Shown piece after piece: positions 1 to 6,365 of a stretch of 6,521 nt of DNA. The position numbers and the translations under genes are program-made. This stretch comes from Deltaproteobacteria bacterium (GTDB taxonomy: Bacteria > Desulfobacterota > Dissulfuribacteria > Dissulfuribacterales > JALVPX01): contig JALVPX010000057.1 in the NCBI GenBank assembly GCA_027031565.1, positions 1-6,521 on the forward strand, given 5' to 3'. The notes under the pieces were generated by a model that saw only the letters and a list, made by a program, of their open reading frames with translations, was not told where the DNA came from and did not search any database. Numbering within the stretch: the first letter of the stretch is position 1; the number at the start of each line of letters is the position of its first letter.

Positions 1-52
1 AACGCCAGCCATTGGGCAAAAAAGACAATTTTTAGAGGTAGCCTTGTGATTA

Positions 53-60
53 ACAGAGGA
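53..60 (+). promoter_or_regulatory. Ribosome binding site of wecB
   Basis: A purine-rich AGAGGA stretch lies about seven bases before the ATG at 68 and fixes that start. The 67 bases before wecB contain stops in two frames (TAG at 33-35, TGA at 47-49). These could be the end of an upstream gene, but too little is visible to name one. I see no promoter or terminator here, so wecB may be internal to a longer operon. Confidence 0.6.
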
Positions 61-67
61 AAGAGAA

Positions 68-1147
68 ATGAAGGTTTTTTTGATTGCAGGGGCACGGCCC
101 AATTTCATGAAGATAGCCCCTATATACAGGGAATCCAGGAAACACGACGTTGACTGCAAGATCGTCCATACTGGCCAGCACTATGATTATGAGATGTCCC
201 AGGCATTTTTTGATGACCTTGAGATACCGGAGCCTGATCACTTTTTGGATGCTGGTTCCGGTTCCCATGCAGTGCAAACAGCCAGGATAATGACCGCTTT
301 TGAAAAGGTTTGCGAAAAAGATCGGCCTGATCTAGTGATGGTTGTGGGGGATGTCAATTCAACCTTGGCCTGCAGTATAGTTGCTAAGAAGTTGTGGATC
401 GATGTTGCGCATGTTGAGGCAGGTTTGAGAAGCCATGACATGAAAATGCCTGAAGAGATCAATAGGATGGTTACCGACTCCATATCAGACCTGTTTTTTG
501 TTACGGAACAGAGCGGAGTGGATAATTTGTTGAAAGAGGGAAAACCGAGGGATAGGATCCACTTTGTGGGTCACGTGATGATTGACAATCTGTTCTATCA
601 GGTGAACAGGCTTGAGCAGGGGATGAAGGTGCAGCCTGCTGTACAGGAATTGAAACAAAAATATGGGGAATATGGGTTTATGACCCTGCACAGGCCCTCC
701 AACGTGGACAGCAGAGAGAATTTGATGACCATTTTTGAGGCCCTTGAAGAGATTTCAAGGGAACTGCCTTTGATCTTTCCCATGCATCCCAGGACAAAAA
801 AGATGATTGAGAGGCATGGGCTAGAGCTTCCGGAAAATGTGGTTGCCCTGGACCCCTTGGGCTTTAGGGATGCCCTTTATTTGTGGAAGGATGCAGTGGT
901 GGTGTTGACTGACAGCGGCGGCCTCCAAGAGGAGACCACTGCCCTTGGAGTGCCGTGCATTACGATACGGGAAAATACCGAGCGGCCCATTACGGTTGAG
1001 CTTGGCACCAATATTTTGGCAGGCTGTTCCAGGAAGGGGATTCTTGACGCATATGGAGCGCAGAGATCTTGTCGAACAGAGGGCCGGATACCTCCTAAAT
1101 GGGATGGCAGGGCATCGGAGCGGATATGGCAGACCATTTTGAAATGA
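68..1147 (+). CDS. wecB: UDP-N-acetylglucosamine 2-epimerase (non-hydrolysing), WecB family
   Basis: This cytosolic enzyme interconverts UDP-GlcNAc and UDP-ManNAc, supplying ManNAc-type sugars for surface polysaccharide. The 359 residues are normal length for the family. Visible family motifs are the N-terminal GARPNFMKIAP (8-18), TGQHYDYEMS (35-44), GD at 94-95, HVEAGLRSHD (115-124), PEEINR (128-133), LHRPSN (207-212), SDSGGLQEE-like TDSGGLQEE (281-289) and RENTERPIT (301-309). D95, E117, E130 and H208 sit where the catalytic acids and histidine of E. coli WecB lie. The C-terminal GRIPPKWDGRASERI block is typical. Residues 329-338 between ILDA and GRIPP look unlike relatives and may reflect two compensating one-base shifts (see findings). 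The end overlaps the exosortase gene by 22 bases, suggesting translational coupling. A good Shine-Dalgarno precedes the start. Confidence 0.95.
   Translation: MKVFLIAGARPNFMKIAPIYRESRKHDVDCKIVHTGQHYDYEMSQAFFDDLEIPEPDHFLDAGSGSHAVQTARIMTAFEKVCEKDRPDLVMVVGDVNSTLACSIVAKKLWIDVAHVEAGLRSHDMKMPEEINRMVTDSISDLFFVTEQSGVDNLLKEGKPRDRIHFVGHVMIDNLFYQVNRLEQGMKVQPAVQELKQKYGEYGFMTLHRPSNVDSRENLMTIFEALEEISRELPLIFPMHPRTKKMIERHGLELPENVVALDPLGFRDALYLWKDAVVVLTDSGGLQEETTALGVPCITIRENTERPITVELGTNILAGCSRKGILDAYGAQRSCRTEGRIPPKWDGRASERIWQTILK
1117..1120 (+). promoter_or_regulatory. Ribosome binding site choosing the exosortase start
   Basis: GGAG lies five bases before ATG 1126, inside the end of wecB. The other candidate starts in this frame, ATG 1099 and ATG 1144, have no comparable GGAG at correct spacing. 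This favours 1126 and a product of 525 residues beginning MADHFEMKK. Confidence 0.55.
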
Positions 1148-2703
1148 AAAAAACCACTGCTGTTCATGGATCATATATTGCGTGGGCCGGGGTTGTGCTG
1201 CTCACTGGCCTCCTTTTTTTTCTCTACAAGCCGGTTTTCAAATACCTGCTGTATAGAATAGGGTCTGCTTCAGATTTTGATTACATATACCTTGCTCCCC
1301 TCGTGCTCGCTTATCTCGTGTGGGAATTGCGTCACGACCTGGCAGCTGCCCCAAAAACCCCAGCCATCAAGGGGTGCCTGTTGTTCCTGTTTGGCTTGAT
1401 GCTTTTCTGGCTTGGTGAGCTGGGAGGAGAGTTTTATACCCAGTTTGTCTCTTTCCTGGTGTTAATTGCAGCAATGGTATGGGCATTATTGGGCACCGCT
1501 TTTCTGAAAAGGATGGCCTTTGTTTTTGTATGTGCTCTCTTTTTCCTGCCTTTTCCCAATTTCATTGTGCAAGCAGCAACTGCCAGGCTGCAGCTGGTGT
1601 CTTCCACTCTTGGTGTGATGTTGTTGAGACTTCTGGGAAAAAGCGTGTTCAGGGAGGGCAATATAATTGATCTGGGTTACAGCCAACTGCAGGTGGTGGA
1701 GGCATGTTCAGGCCTTAGATATGTGCTCCCCTTGTTGATTCTGGCCCTGCTCATGGGGCACCTTCTCAGGTTGAGAATGTGGAAGAGGCTTGTGCTCTTT
1801 ACTGCGGCAATTCCCGTTGCAGTTTTGGCAAATGGTCTGCGTATTACAGCAACGGCCCTTTTGATGGAGCATTTTGGCAAAAAGGCCGTGGAAGGTTTTT
1901 TTCACGATTTCGAAGGCTTTTTCATCTTCTTTTTTGCGCTTGCATGCATGTCTGGCCTCTCTGCCTTGCTCAATCTTCTATTCAAGGATGCTCCCAATCC
2001 GGTCAATCCAGGCCACAAAGATTCCCAGTCACAGGCCGCCTCGAATCCGTGGCAGCCTCGCAAGGCATATCTCGCACTGGGTATAATGCTTGCCTCGATG
2101 ATAGGGAGTTGCTATGCCTATTCCTTCATAAACTTCAGGGAAGCGATTCCTGCAGTCAGGCCTCTGGATCAATTTCCAACCCAATTGGGCCAATGGAATG
2201 GAAAGAAGGCGATCCTCCAGAAGAAGTTCCTGGATGCACTCGACTTGAGTGGTTACATATTGATTGATTATGCCGATAAGCAAGGAAGGCCAATCAACTT
2301 CTATGTTGCCTATTATGAGAGCCAGCGAAAGGGAGAATCCATACATTCTCCGGCTACCTGTTTGAGGGGAAGCGGCTGGGTTTTTGAAAGGGCTGGAGCC
2401 GTTACCCTGGACCTTCCTAAAGTCGGGAAAATAAAAATAAGGGCTGCCACTCTGGTGAAGGACAGGCAGAAGCAGCTTGTTTACTACTGGTTCCAGAAAG
2501 GGGGGAGGGTGATAGACAACGTCTGGGCGCTTAAGTGGTATGTCTTTTGGGATGCCCTGACCAGGCAGATGACAGACGGCGCTCTGGTCAGAATTATTGC
2601 ACCAGTCATGCCGAACGAGACAGAGTCGGACACCCGAAGGCGTATGAACGAATTTTTGAGCAGGGTGGTACCGGTGCTGAATCAATATCTGCCTGGTGCC
2701 TGA
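1126..2703 (+). CDS. Exosortase with fused C-terminal EpsI domain (XrtD-like)
   Basis: Exosortases are inner-membrane cysteine transpeptidases/proteases that recognise the C-terminal PEP-CTERM-type tripartite signal of exported proteins, usually in strains making extracellular polysaccharide. Residues 1 to about 290 form several hydrophobic membrane segments and carry the hallmark EACSGLRYVLPLL (192-204, catalytic Cys194), ANGLRI (235-240, Arg239) and FFHDFEG (His260), the expected Cys/Arg/His set. A hydrophilic linker follows (about 288-311), then one membrane segment (312-334) and an EpsI-type domain to the end, with HSPATCLRGSGW (407-418) as its family signature. In many systems EpsI is a separate protein; here it is fused. 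This matches the XrtD (VPLPA-CTERM) architecture, but some XrtA proteins are also fused, so the subtype is a guess and no symbol is given. An ATG at 1099 would add nine residues. The stop at 2701-2703 is 24 bases before the next gene. Confidence 0.9.
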   Translation: MADHFEMKKTTAVHGSYIAWAGVVLLTGLLFFLYKPVFKYLLYRIGSASDFDYIYLAPLVLAYLVWELRHDLAAAPKTPAIKGCLLFLFGLMLFWLGELGGEFYTQFVSFLVLIAAMVWALLGTAFLKRMAFVFVCALFFLPFPNFIVQAATARLQLVSSTLGVMLLRLLGKSVFREGNIIDLGYSQLQVVEACSGLRYVLPLLILALLMGHLLRLRMWKRLVLFTAAIPVAVLANGLRITATALLMEHFGKKAVEGFFHDFEGFFIFFFALACMSGLSALLNLLFKDAPNPVNPGHKDSQSQAASNPWQPRKAYLALGIMLASMIGSCYAYSFINFREAIPAVRPLDQFPTQLGQWNGKKAILQKKFLDALDLSGYILIDYADKQGRPINFYVAYYESQRKGESIHSPATCLRGSGWVFERAGAVTLDLPKVGKIKIRAATLVKDRQKQLVYYWFQKGGRVIDNVWALKWYVFWDALTRQMTDGALVRIIAPVMPNETESDTRRRMNEFLSRVVPVLNQYLPGA

Positions 2704-2727
2704 TTCAGGGCAAAAGGGTATTCATAA

Positions 2728-4386
2728 ATGGCATATTCCCCCATTTTTGCCTTTATATTGGCGCTGCTCATCACATTGACCATGGTGCCCCTTCTTATAC
2801 GGCTGGCCCAGCGCTATTCCCTGGTGGATAAACCGGGCGGCAGGAAGACTCACTCAGCTGCAGTGCCCCGCATAGGCGGGGTGGCAATGGCTGCTGCTGC
2901 TTCCACATCTATCTTTCTGTGGGCGGACTTAACCCCTGTCTTGAAATCTATCTTAGTTGGATTGGCCATCCTCTGTTTTACCGGTCTCTTAGACGATCTT
3001 TTGTCTGTGAAATGGTGGAAAAAACTTCTGGCCCAGGGGATAGCTGCATCCATTGTTGTCATTTATGGCGGGGCAGAAATATCCTCTATTGGATATTGGT
3101 GGGGAGTCAATGTAGTTCTGCCCCACTGGTTTTCTATACCAGCAACCATAATCTTCATAATGGGTGTGACAAATGCAATAAACTTGTCAGACGGCCTGGA
3201 CGGGTTGGCAGCAGGTATAACCATTTTTATCATGGCTTTTTTGATTTTTCTGGCAAAAATCAATGATGTCCCGAGCTGTTACGTTCCGCTGGCCTCCATT
3301 CTGGGGGCGATCTGGGGCTTTCTCAGGTTCAATACCCATCCAGCAGTCATATTCATGGGAGACACGGGAAGCTACTTCCTGGGTTTTTCAGTTGCTGTTT
3401 TTACCATACTGGTTACCCAGCATTCGGGTACAGCGGTTTCACCGCTCATAATACTTTTCGTACTGGGCCTGCCCATCATTGATACCTTTGCAGTCATACT
3501 GGAGAGGCTTGCATCTGGAGCTCCGGTTTTCAAGCCGGATCAGCGCCACTTTCACTACAGACTCGTCCATCTTGGGTTTTCCCACAAAGAGGCAGTAATA
3601 ATTATTTATGCCATCCAGGCCTTTTGCCTCTACATGGCGCTCATGCTGCTTTTTTATCCTGCATCTACCATTACTGGAATATTTCTCGTTATTGCACTGA
3701 TGATTTCGGGCTCTTTCTATGCTGCTTATAGAAGCAGATGGAAATACAGGGGCCAATGGTGGCTTGACAACTTGTTGAAGACCTTCATGGGCAGTAAGGT
3801 CAGAATGCTTTTTGAAAGGGTTCCCCTTTTCATATTGACATTTCTGTTATCCGCTTTTCTTTTGGGGGCTCCGTTGTTTTCCAAGGCATCGCAACCAGGT
3901 ACAACAGCACAAGCTGTTATACTTTTTTTCCCGATTCTGCTGGGTGTTTCATACTTGGTAGACAATGAAATTATAAAAACCATATCAAGGATATGTATTT
4001 ATTACCTGTTGGCCTTTTTGAGCCTGAATTTATTGAATGGCAGCACGTCATCAACGCGATTTTTGGGATTTTCTTCCTGGTTCGTGGCCTATTTTGCAAT
4101 CCTGGTGGCAAGCACCATGTTTTATATAAAATTTGCTTCCCCTGAAAGCTTTGTCATCACGCCTGTAGATTTTTTGATCTTGCTGCTGGCAGCAGCTGTG
4201 CCCTTTATTCCAGCAAATTTTTCAGGCTTTTCAGGAAACTTCAGCCCGCTGATATTGTCGATTATCTTTTTCTCCTTTGCAGTGGAAGCAGTTATGAGTT
4301 ATGGAAGAATGGAAGAACGCATCCTGATAGGGTCAAGTATAATTTCTTCCACTCTGTTGGGAATCAAGTATCTCATATCCCTTTAA
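2728..4386 (+). CDS. MraY/WecA-family polyprenyl-phosphate glycosyl-1-phosphate transferase with extra C-terminal membrane domain
   Basis: This integral membrane enzyme transfers a HexNAc-1-phosphate from a UDP-sugar to a polyprenyl phosphate, the first step in building a lipid-linked glycan on the inner membrane. Family motifs are present in order: DKPGGRKTH with PRIGG (34-51), DDLLSVKWWKKLLAQ (89-103, with D89 and D90), NAINLSDGLDGLAAG (149-163, with D155 and D158), FMGDTGSYFLG (209-219) and the loop HFHYRL (274-279) in place of the HIHH-type motif. About ten hydrophobic segments occupy residues 1-335. The protein is 552 residues against roughly 320-370 for WecA or MraY. The last about 190 residues add further hydrophobic segments of unknown role. 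I would call it WecA-like rather than peptidoglycan MraY because of its polysaccharide-cluster setting. The Shine-Dalgarno is weak (GGG at 2716-2718). The stop codon overlaps the convergent sbtM stop. Confidence 0.9.
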   Translation: MAYSPIFAFILALLITLTMVPLLIRLAQRYSLVDKPGGRKTHSAAVPRIGGVAMAAAASTSIFLWADLTPVLKSILVGLAILCFTGLLDDLLSVKWWKKLLAQGIAASIVVIYGGAEISSIGYWWGVNVVLPHWFSIPATIIFIMGVTNAINLSDGLDGLAAGITIFIMAFLIFLAKINDVPSCYVPLASILGAIWGFLRFNTHPAVIFMGDTGSYFLGFSVAVFTILVTQHSGTAVSPLIILFVLGLPIIDTFAVILERLASGAPVFKPDQRHFHYRLVHLGFSHKEAVIIIYAIQAFCLYMALMLLFYPASTITGIFLVIALMISGSFYAAYRSRWKYRGQWWLDNLLKTFMGSKVRMLFERVPLFILTFLLSAFLLGAPLFSKASQPGTTAQAVILFFPILLGVSYLVDNEIIKTISRICIYYLLAFLSLNLLNGSTSSTRFLGFSSWFVAYFAILVASTMFYIKFASPESFVITPVDFLILLLAAAVPFIPANFSGFSGNFSPLILSIIFFSFAVEAVMSYGRMEERILIGSSIISSTLLGIKYLISL

Positions 4387-5975
4387 TAAGGGCAGAAGGG
4401 ATCCTTTTCCTTGAATATATCAAGGCCAAAACTGAATGCAGATGCCATGCATCCGCCGCATACCGGCCGGATATGGCATCCCTTGCATGCTTCCGGACCC
4501 AGCCTGTAACGCTTGGCACCTTCTGAGTCATATATCTCCTCAAGCGGCTCATCGAAGATGTTGCCAAGCTTGGATGGAAATTTGCGGCATGCATGTACCT
4601 CGCCGTCTGGCAAAAGGGCCAGAAAATTAAACGCCGCTCCGCATCCAAAGCCTGTGCATCCGCCGAAGAGTTCCTGCCCCTGTCTTTCCAGAACGATATT
4701 TATGAGGTTGTCCTTGAGGCCCATGACTGGGTTCCTGTCTGCTGCCTCAACATAGGCACACAGGAATTTTTCATAATGTTGAGGCTTGGGGAGCCTGAGC
4801 TTTGCCCCCTCGCCAACCATGGAGAGACGGTTAAAATTGAAGGTGTCTGCCCTGCCTCTGAGTATTTGGGCAAGGGGCAGTACATGAGCCATATTATCCC
4901 TTGTCAGGGTGAGCATTACCATGGAATATATGCCCAGATCCTGCAATATGTGCAGGAAGTCCATGGTGCGCTTGAAATGTCCCTTTCCCCGGATGGAGTC
5001 GTTGTGCTCTTCGAGCCCTTCCAGACTCGCCTGGAAAAAATCTAGGGGTTCGATCATGTTCAATTTTTCAATGGCTTCCCTTGGGCCTGGATTGCCCAGT
5101 ACAGCCACACTAAAACCCCGTTTCACGCTTTCCTGATAGAGTTCGAAAAAGTGTGGAAATAGCAGGGGGTTGCCGCCGGTAAAGGTTATATGCCCTTGTA
5201 CCTTCCTGGTGCGGCAGAAGGCTTGAAGTTCATCAAGCACGTGCATTGCCTGTTTCCAAGTAGGCTCCTGGCGGCTGCTCCGGTCGTAACAATGTTTGCA
5301 GTGGAGGTCGCACCTTTGCGTTAGATGCCATTGAAGCGTGAATTCAGTGGAGGCCGTGTATTCGTCGAGCCCCGGCTTGGCGGCCAGATAAATGGATGGA
5401 TCGCGCCTGATCCTGGTTGCCGGCGCCAGGAGAATGCCCTTGTGCGTGGCATTTCTAATTACCCGGCGTACAAACTCTACGGGAACATCCCCTTCTTCAG
5501 CCACATCCACAATGTCGAGATTTTCTGCAACTATTTTCAATGCCAGGAGGTCGTCGTTCCCGGCTGCCTGAATAGCCGCTCTACCTGATTCCGGATCCAG
5601 CCAAATCATCACTAGTTCCTTTCCAGGCACTGGTGCCTTTGACTGGTCAATTGCGCCTTCAGACAGCAGGGCAGGAATGCCTTCCCATAGGGACTCTGTG
5701 AGAACGAGGGTCGGATTTATGGCTGGATCGCTGTTGGATGATTGGAAAGCGCCTTTTTTGCTTCTGGTTTCCCACAAAAGATATTCCAGACGGGCAAGCT
5801 CAGACAGATAAGCAGGGAGCTCAAAGGCCTCTGCTGCCTCGGCCAAGAGACTGCTTAAAGATTCGGGGTCAATGTCGCAGCTGTTTTGTGGAAAAAGGTG
5901 GTCCCAGGCCTCAGGACTTAGCAATGAACAGCTTTTGGGATATATCGCGGCAATCTCATTCTTTTGTTCAGACAT
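4383..5975 (-). CDS. sbtM: Thio(seleno)oxazole modification radical SAM maturase SbtM (SPASM protein)
   Basis: A 530-residue cytosolic iron-sulfur enzyme predicted to modify the ribosomal peptide SbtA encoded next to it. The radical SAM core starts at about 210 (EFTLQWHLTQRCDLHCKHCY), with the [4Fe-4S]/SAM cysteines C222, C226 and C229 and the SAM-binding TGGNP at 266-270. The C-terminal SPASM region supplies auxiliary-cluster cysteines C440, C445, C463, C497, C500, C506, C509 and C528, ending FCPY. Residues 1-205 form a distinct N-terminal region with no cysteine motif, perhaps a peptide-binding domain. The family name rests on this architecture plus the adjacent selenopeptide gene; the chemistry is a family proposal, not something visible here. 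Other SPASM peptide maturases are the alternative. The ATG at 5973-5975 is fixed by an in-frame TGA at 5994-5996 and has no clear Shine-Dalgarno, so coupling to sbtA is possible. It converges on the transferase gene with a 4-base overlap. Confidence 0.85.
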   Translation of the reverse strand: MSEQKNEIAAIYPKSCSLLSPEAWDHLFPQNSCDIDPESLSSLLAEAAEAFELPAYLSELARLEYLLWETRSKKGAFQSSNSDPAINPTLVLTESLWEGIPALLSEGAIDQSKAPVPGKELVMIWLDPESGRAAIQAAGNDDLLALKIVAENLDIVDVAEEGDVPVEFVRRVIRNATHKGILLAPATRIRRDPSIYLAAKPGLDEYTASTEFTLQWHLTQRCDLHCKHCYDRSSRQEPTWKQAMHVLDELQAFCRTRKVQGHITFTGGNPLLFPHFFELYQESVKRGFSVAVLGNPGPREAIEKLNMIEPLDFFQASLEGLEEHNDSIRGKGHFKRTMDFLHILQDLGIYSMVMLTLTRDNMAHVLPLAQILRGRADTFNFNRLSMVGEGAKLRLPKPQHYEKFLCAYVEAADRNPVMGLKDNLINIVLERQGQELFGGCTGFGCGAAFNFLALLPDGEVHACRKFPSKLGNIFDEPLEEIYDSEGAKRYRLGPEACKGCHIRPVCGGCMASAFSFGLDIFKEKDPFCPY

Positions 5976-6047
5976 GGCAGATTGTTCAAGTTGTCAGCCC
6001 AGGTACTGAAAAGAGAATGCTGCACGCTCCAAGGCTGTTTCAATTTT

Positions 6048-6066
6048 GTAGTGCAGACTGCACTAC
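6048..6066 (-). promoter_or_regulatory. SECIS-like hairpin for the second UGA of sbtA
   Basis: On the minus strand GUAGUGCAGUCUGCACUAC forms a perfect 8-bp stem closing a GUC loop. The stem begins 14 bases after the UGA at 6081-6083, and the loop begins about 22 bases after it. From memory, the apical GCAGUCUGC closely resembles GCAGGUCUGC in the E. coli fdhF SECIS. The UAG stop of sbtA lies inside the 5' arm. No bulged U is seen, which differs from the classical element. In the mRNA direction no U-run follows, so it is not an sbtA terminator. Confidence 0.65.
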
Positions 6067-6281
6067 TTTTTCGTTCCGCTTCAACTGCCGGTGTTTGTGT
6101 GGGTGCCTCCGGCTCCTGTTTTGTTTACACTTCCTGCAGTACCACCGGTACTGGTCTTCTTTGTGCCGTTTCATGCCCCGTTTGCCGAGCTACCGCAGCC
6201 AGTTAGGCTGATGCTGGAGCCAGCTATAAGGGTTGCGATCCCTAAACCAGCCAGGATCTTTTTGATCTGTTTTGAGTCCAT
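6063..6281 (-). CDS. sbtA: SbtA-type selenopeptide RiPP precursor with two in-frame UGA (selenocysteine) codons
   Basis: Precursor peptide, predicted substrate of SbtM. Read with UGA as selenocysteine (U) it has 72 residues. It begins MDSKQIKKILAGLGIATLIA, a basic start followed by a hydrophobic stretch, and reaches a lipobox-like LTGC at 26-29. The core is rich in Gly, Thr and Ser, with U37 in NGAUNGTKK (34-42) and U67 in GSUSGTKK (65-72), then a UAG stop. Read conventionally it would end after 36 residues, so gene callers will miss or shorten it. Support for readthrough: the post-UGA GTKK block repeats, the two copies differ at synonymous third positions (GGC/GGA, ACA/ACG, AAG/AAA), and each UGA has a hairpin at SECIS distance. 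The only cysteine is the lipobox-like C29. A strong GGAG precedes the ATG. The gap to sbtM is 87 bases. Whether the leader is a true lipoprotein signal or a maturase-recognition leader is undecided. Confidence 0.85.
6081..6083 (-). other. Recoded UGA codon (selenocysteine 67 of SbtA)
   Basis: In-frame TGA at codon 67, within GS-U-SGTKK, five sense codons before the UAG stop. It is followed 14 bases later by the hairpin at 6048-6066. Insertion would need SelA, SelB, SelC (tRNA-Sec) and SelD encoded elsewhere in the genome. Confidence 0.75.
6137..6153 (-). promoter_or_regulatory. SECIS-like hairpin for the first UGA of sbtA
   Basis: On the minus strand CAGUACCGGUGGUACUG forms a perfect 7-bp stem with a GGU loop. 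It starts 17 bases after the UGA at 6171-6173, and its loop starts about 24 bases after it. The position and the GU in the loop fit bacterial SECIS elements, while the bulged U of the classical element is absent. It lies wholly in coding sequence (codons for part of TSTGGTAG), so its peptide-level composition is also constrained. Confidence 0.55.
6171..6173 (-). other. Recoded UGA codon (selenocysteine 37 of SbtA)
   Basis: In-frame TGA at codon 37, in NGA-U-NGTKK, just after the leader and its LTGC motif. The frame stays open for 29 further sense codons to the next UGA. The SECIS-like hairpin at 6137-6153 follows. Confidence 0.75.
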
Positions 6282-6287
6282 TTTCAG

Positions 6288-6293
6288 CTCCTT
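6288..6293 (-). promoter_or_regulatory. Ribosome binding site of sbtA
   Basis: On the minus strand AAGGAG ends six bases before the sbtA ATG. A second AAGGAG copy sits seven bases further upstream (6295-6300). This is the best Shine-Dalgarno in the window and supports translation of the short gene from 6281. Confidence 0.75.
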
Positions 6294-6310
6294 ACTCCTT
6301 CGTATATGCC

Positions 6311-6365
6311 GGGTGCCTCTAACAATTGACCATTGAATAAAATTCATGGTTTTTTAGAGGCGCCC
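6311..6365 (-). repeat. Long imperfect inverted repeat in the sbtA leader
   Basis: GGGCGCCTCTAA (6365-6354) pairs with TTAGAGGCACCC (6322-6311) over 12 positions with one mismatch. Inside it, ACCATGAAT and ATTCAATGGT form a second stem with one bulged base around a TTT loop. No T-run follows on either strand, so it is not a standard terminator. It ends about 30 bases before the sbtA ATG and leaves the ribosome binding site outside. It could be a leader mRNA structure, a protein-binding site or a small dispersed repeat; the sequence does not decide. Confidence 0.5.

Noticed and set aside
1099..1125. Exosortase start at ATG 1099
   Set aside because: No Shine-Dalgarno at proper spacing and a deeper overlap with wecB; ATG 1126 has GGAG five bases upstream. 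It cannot be fully excluded.
4436..5588. + strand open frames inside sbtM
   Set aside because: Complement-strand shadows of the radical SAM gene, whose motifs are unambiguous.
6048..6071. Rho-independent terminator on the + strand (hairpin followed by TTTTT)
   Set aside because: The T-run is simply the complement of the Lys-Lys codons of sbtA, and no + strand gene leads to it; the last one ends at 4386. The minus-strand SECIS reading explains the hairpin better.
6063..6281. sbtA as a pseudogene with two nonsense mutations
   Set aside because: Both stops are UGA, both are at equivalent places in a repeat, both have hairpins at SECIS distance, and the frame between and after them is intact. 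Decay would not give this pattern.
5964..6336. + strand open frames across the sbtA region
   Set aside because: They are Cys/Pro-rich, overlap the coherent minus-strand gene and have no plausible ribosome binding site or family motif.
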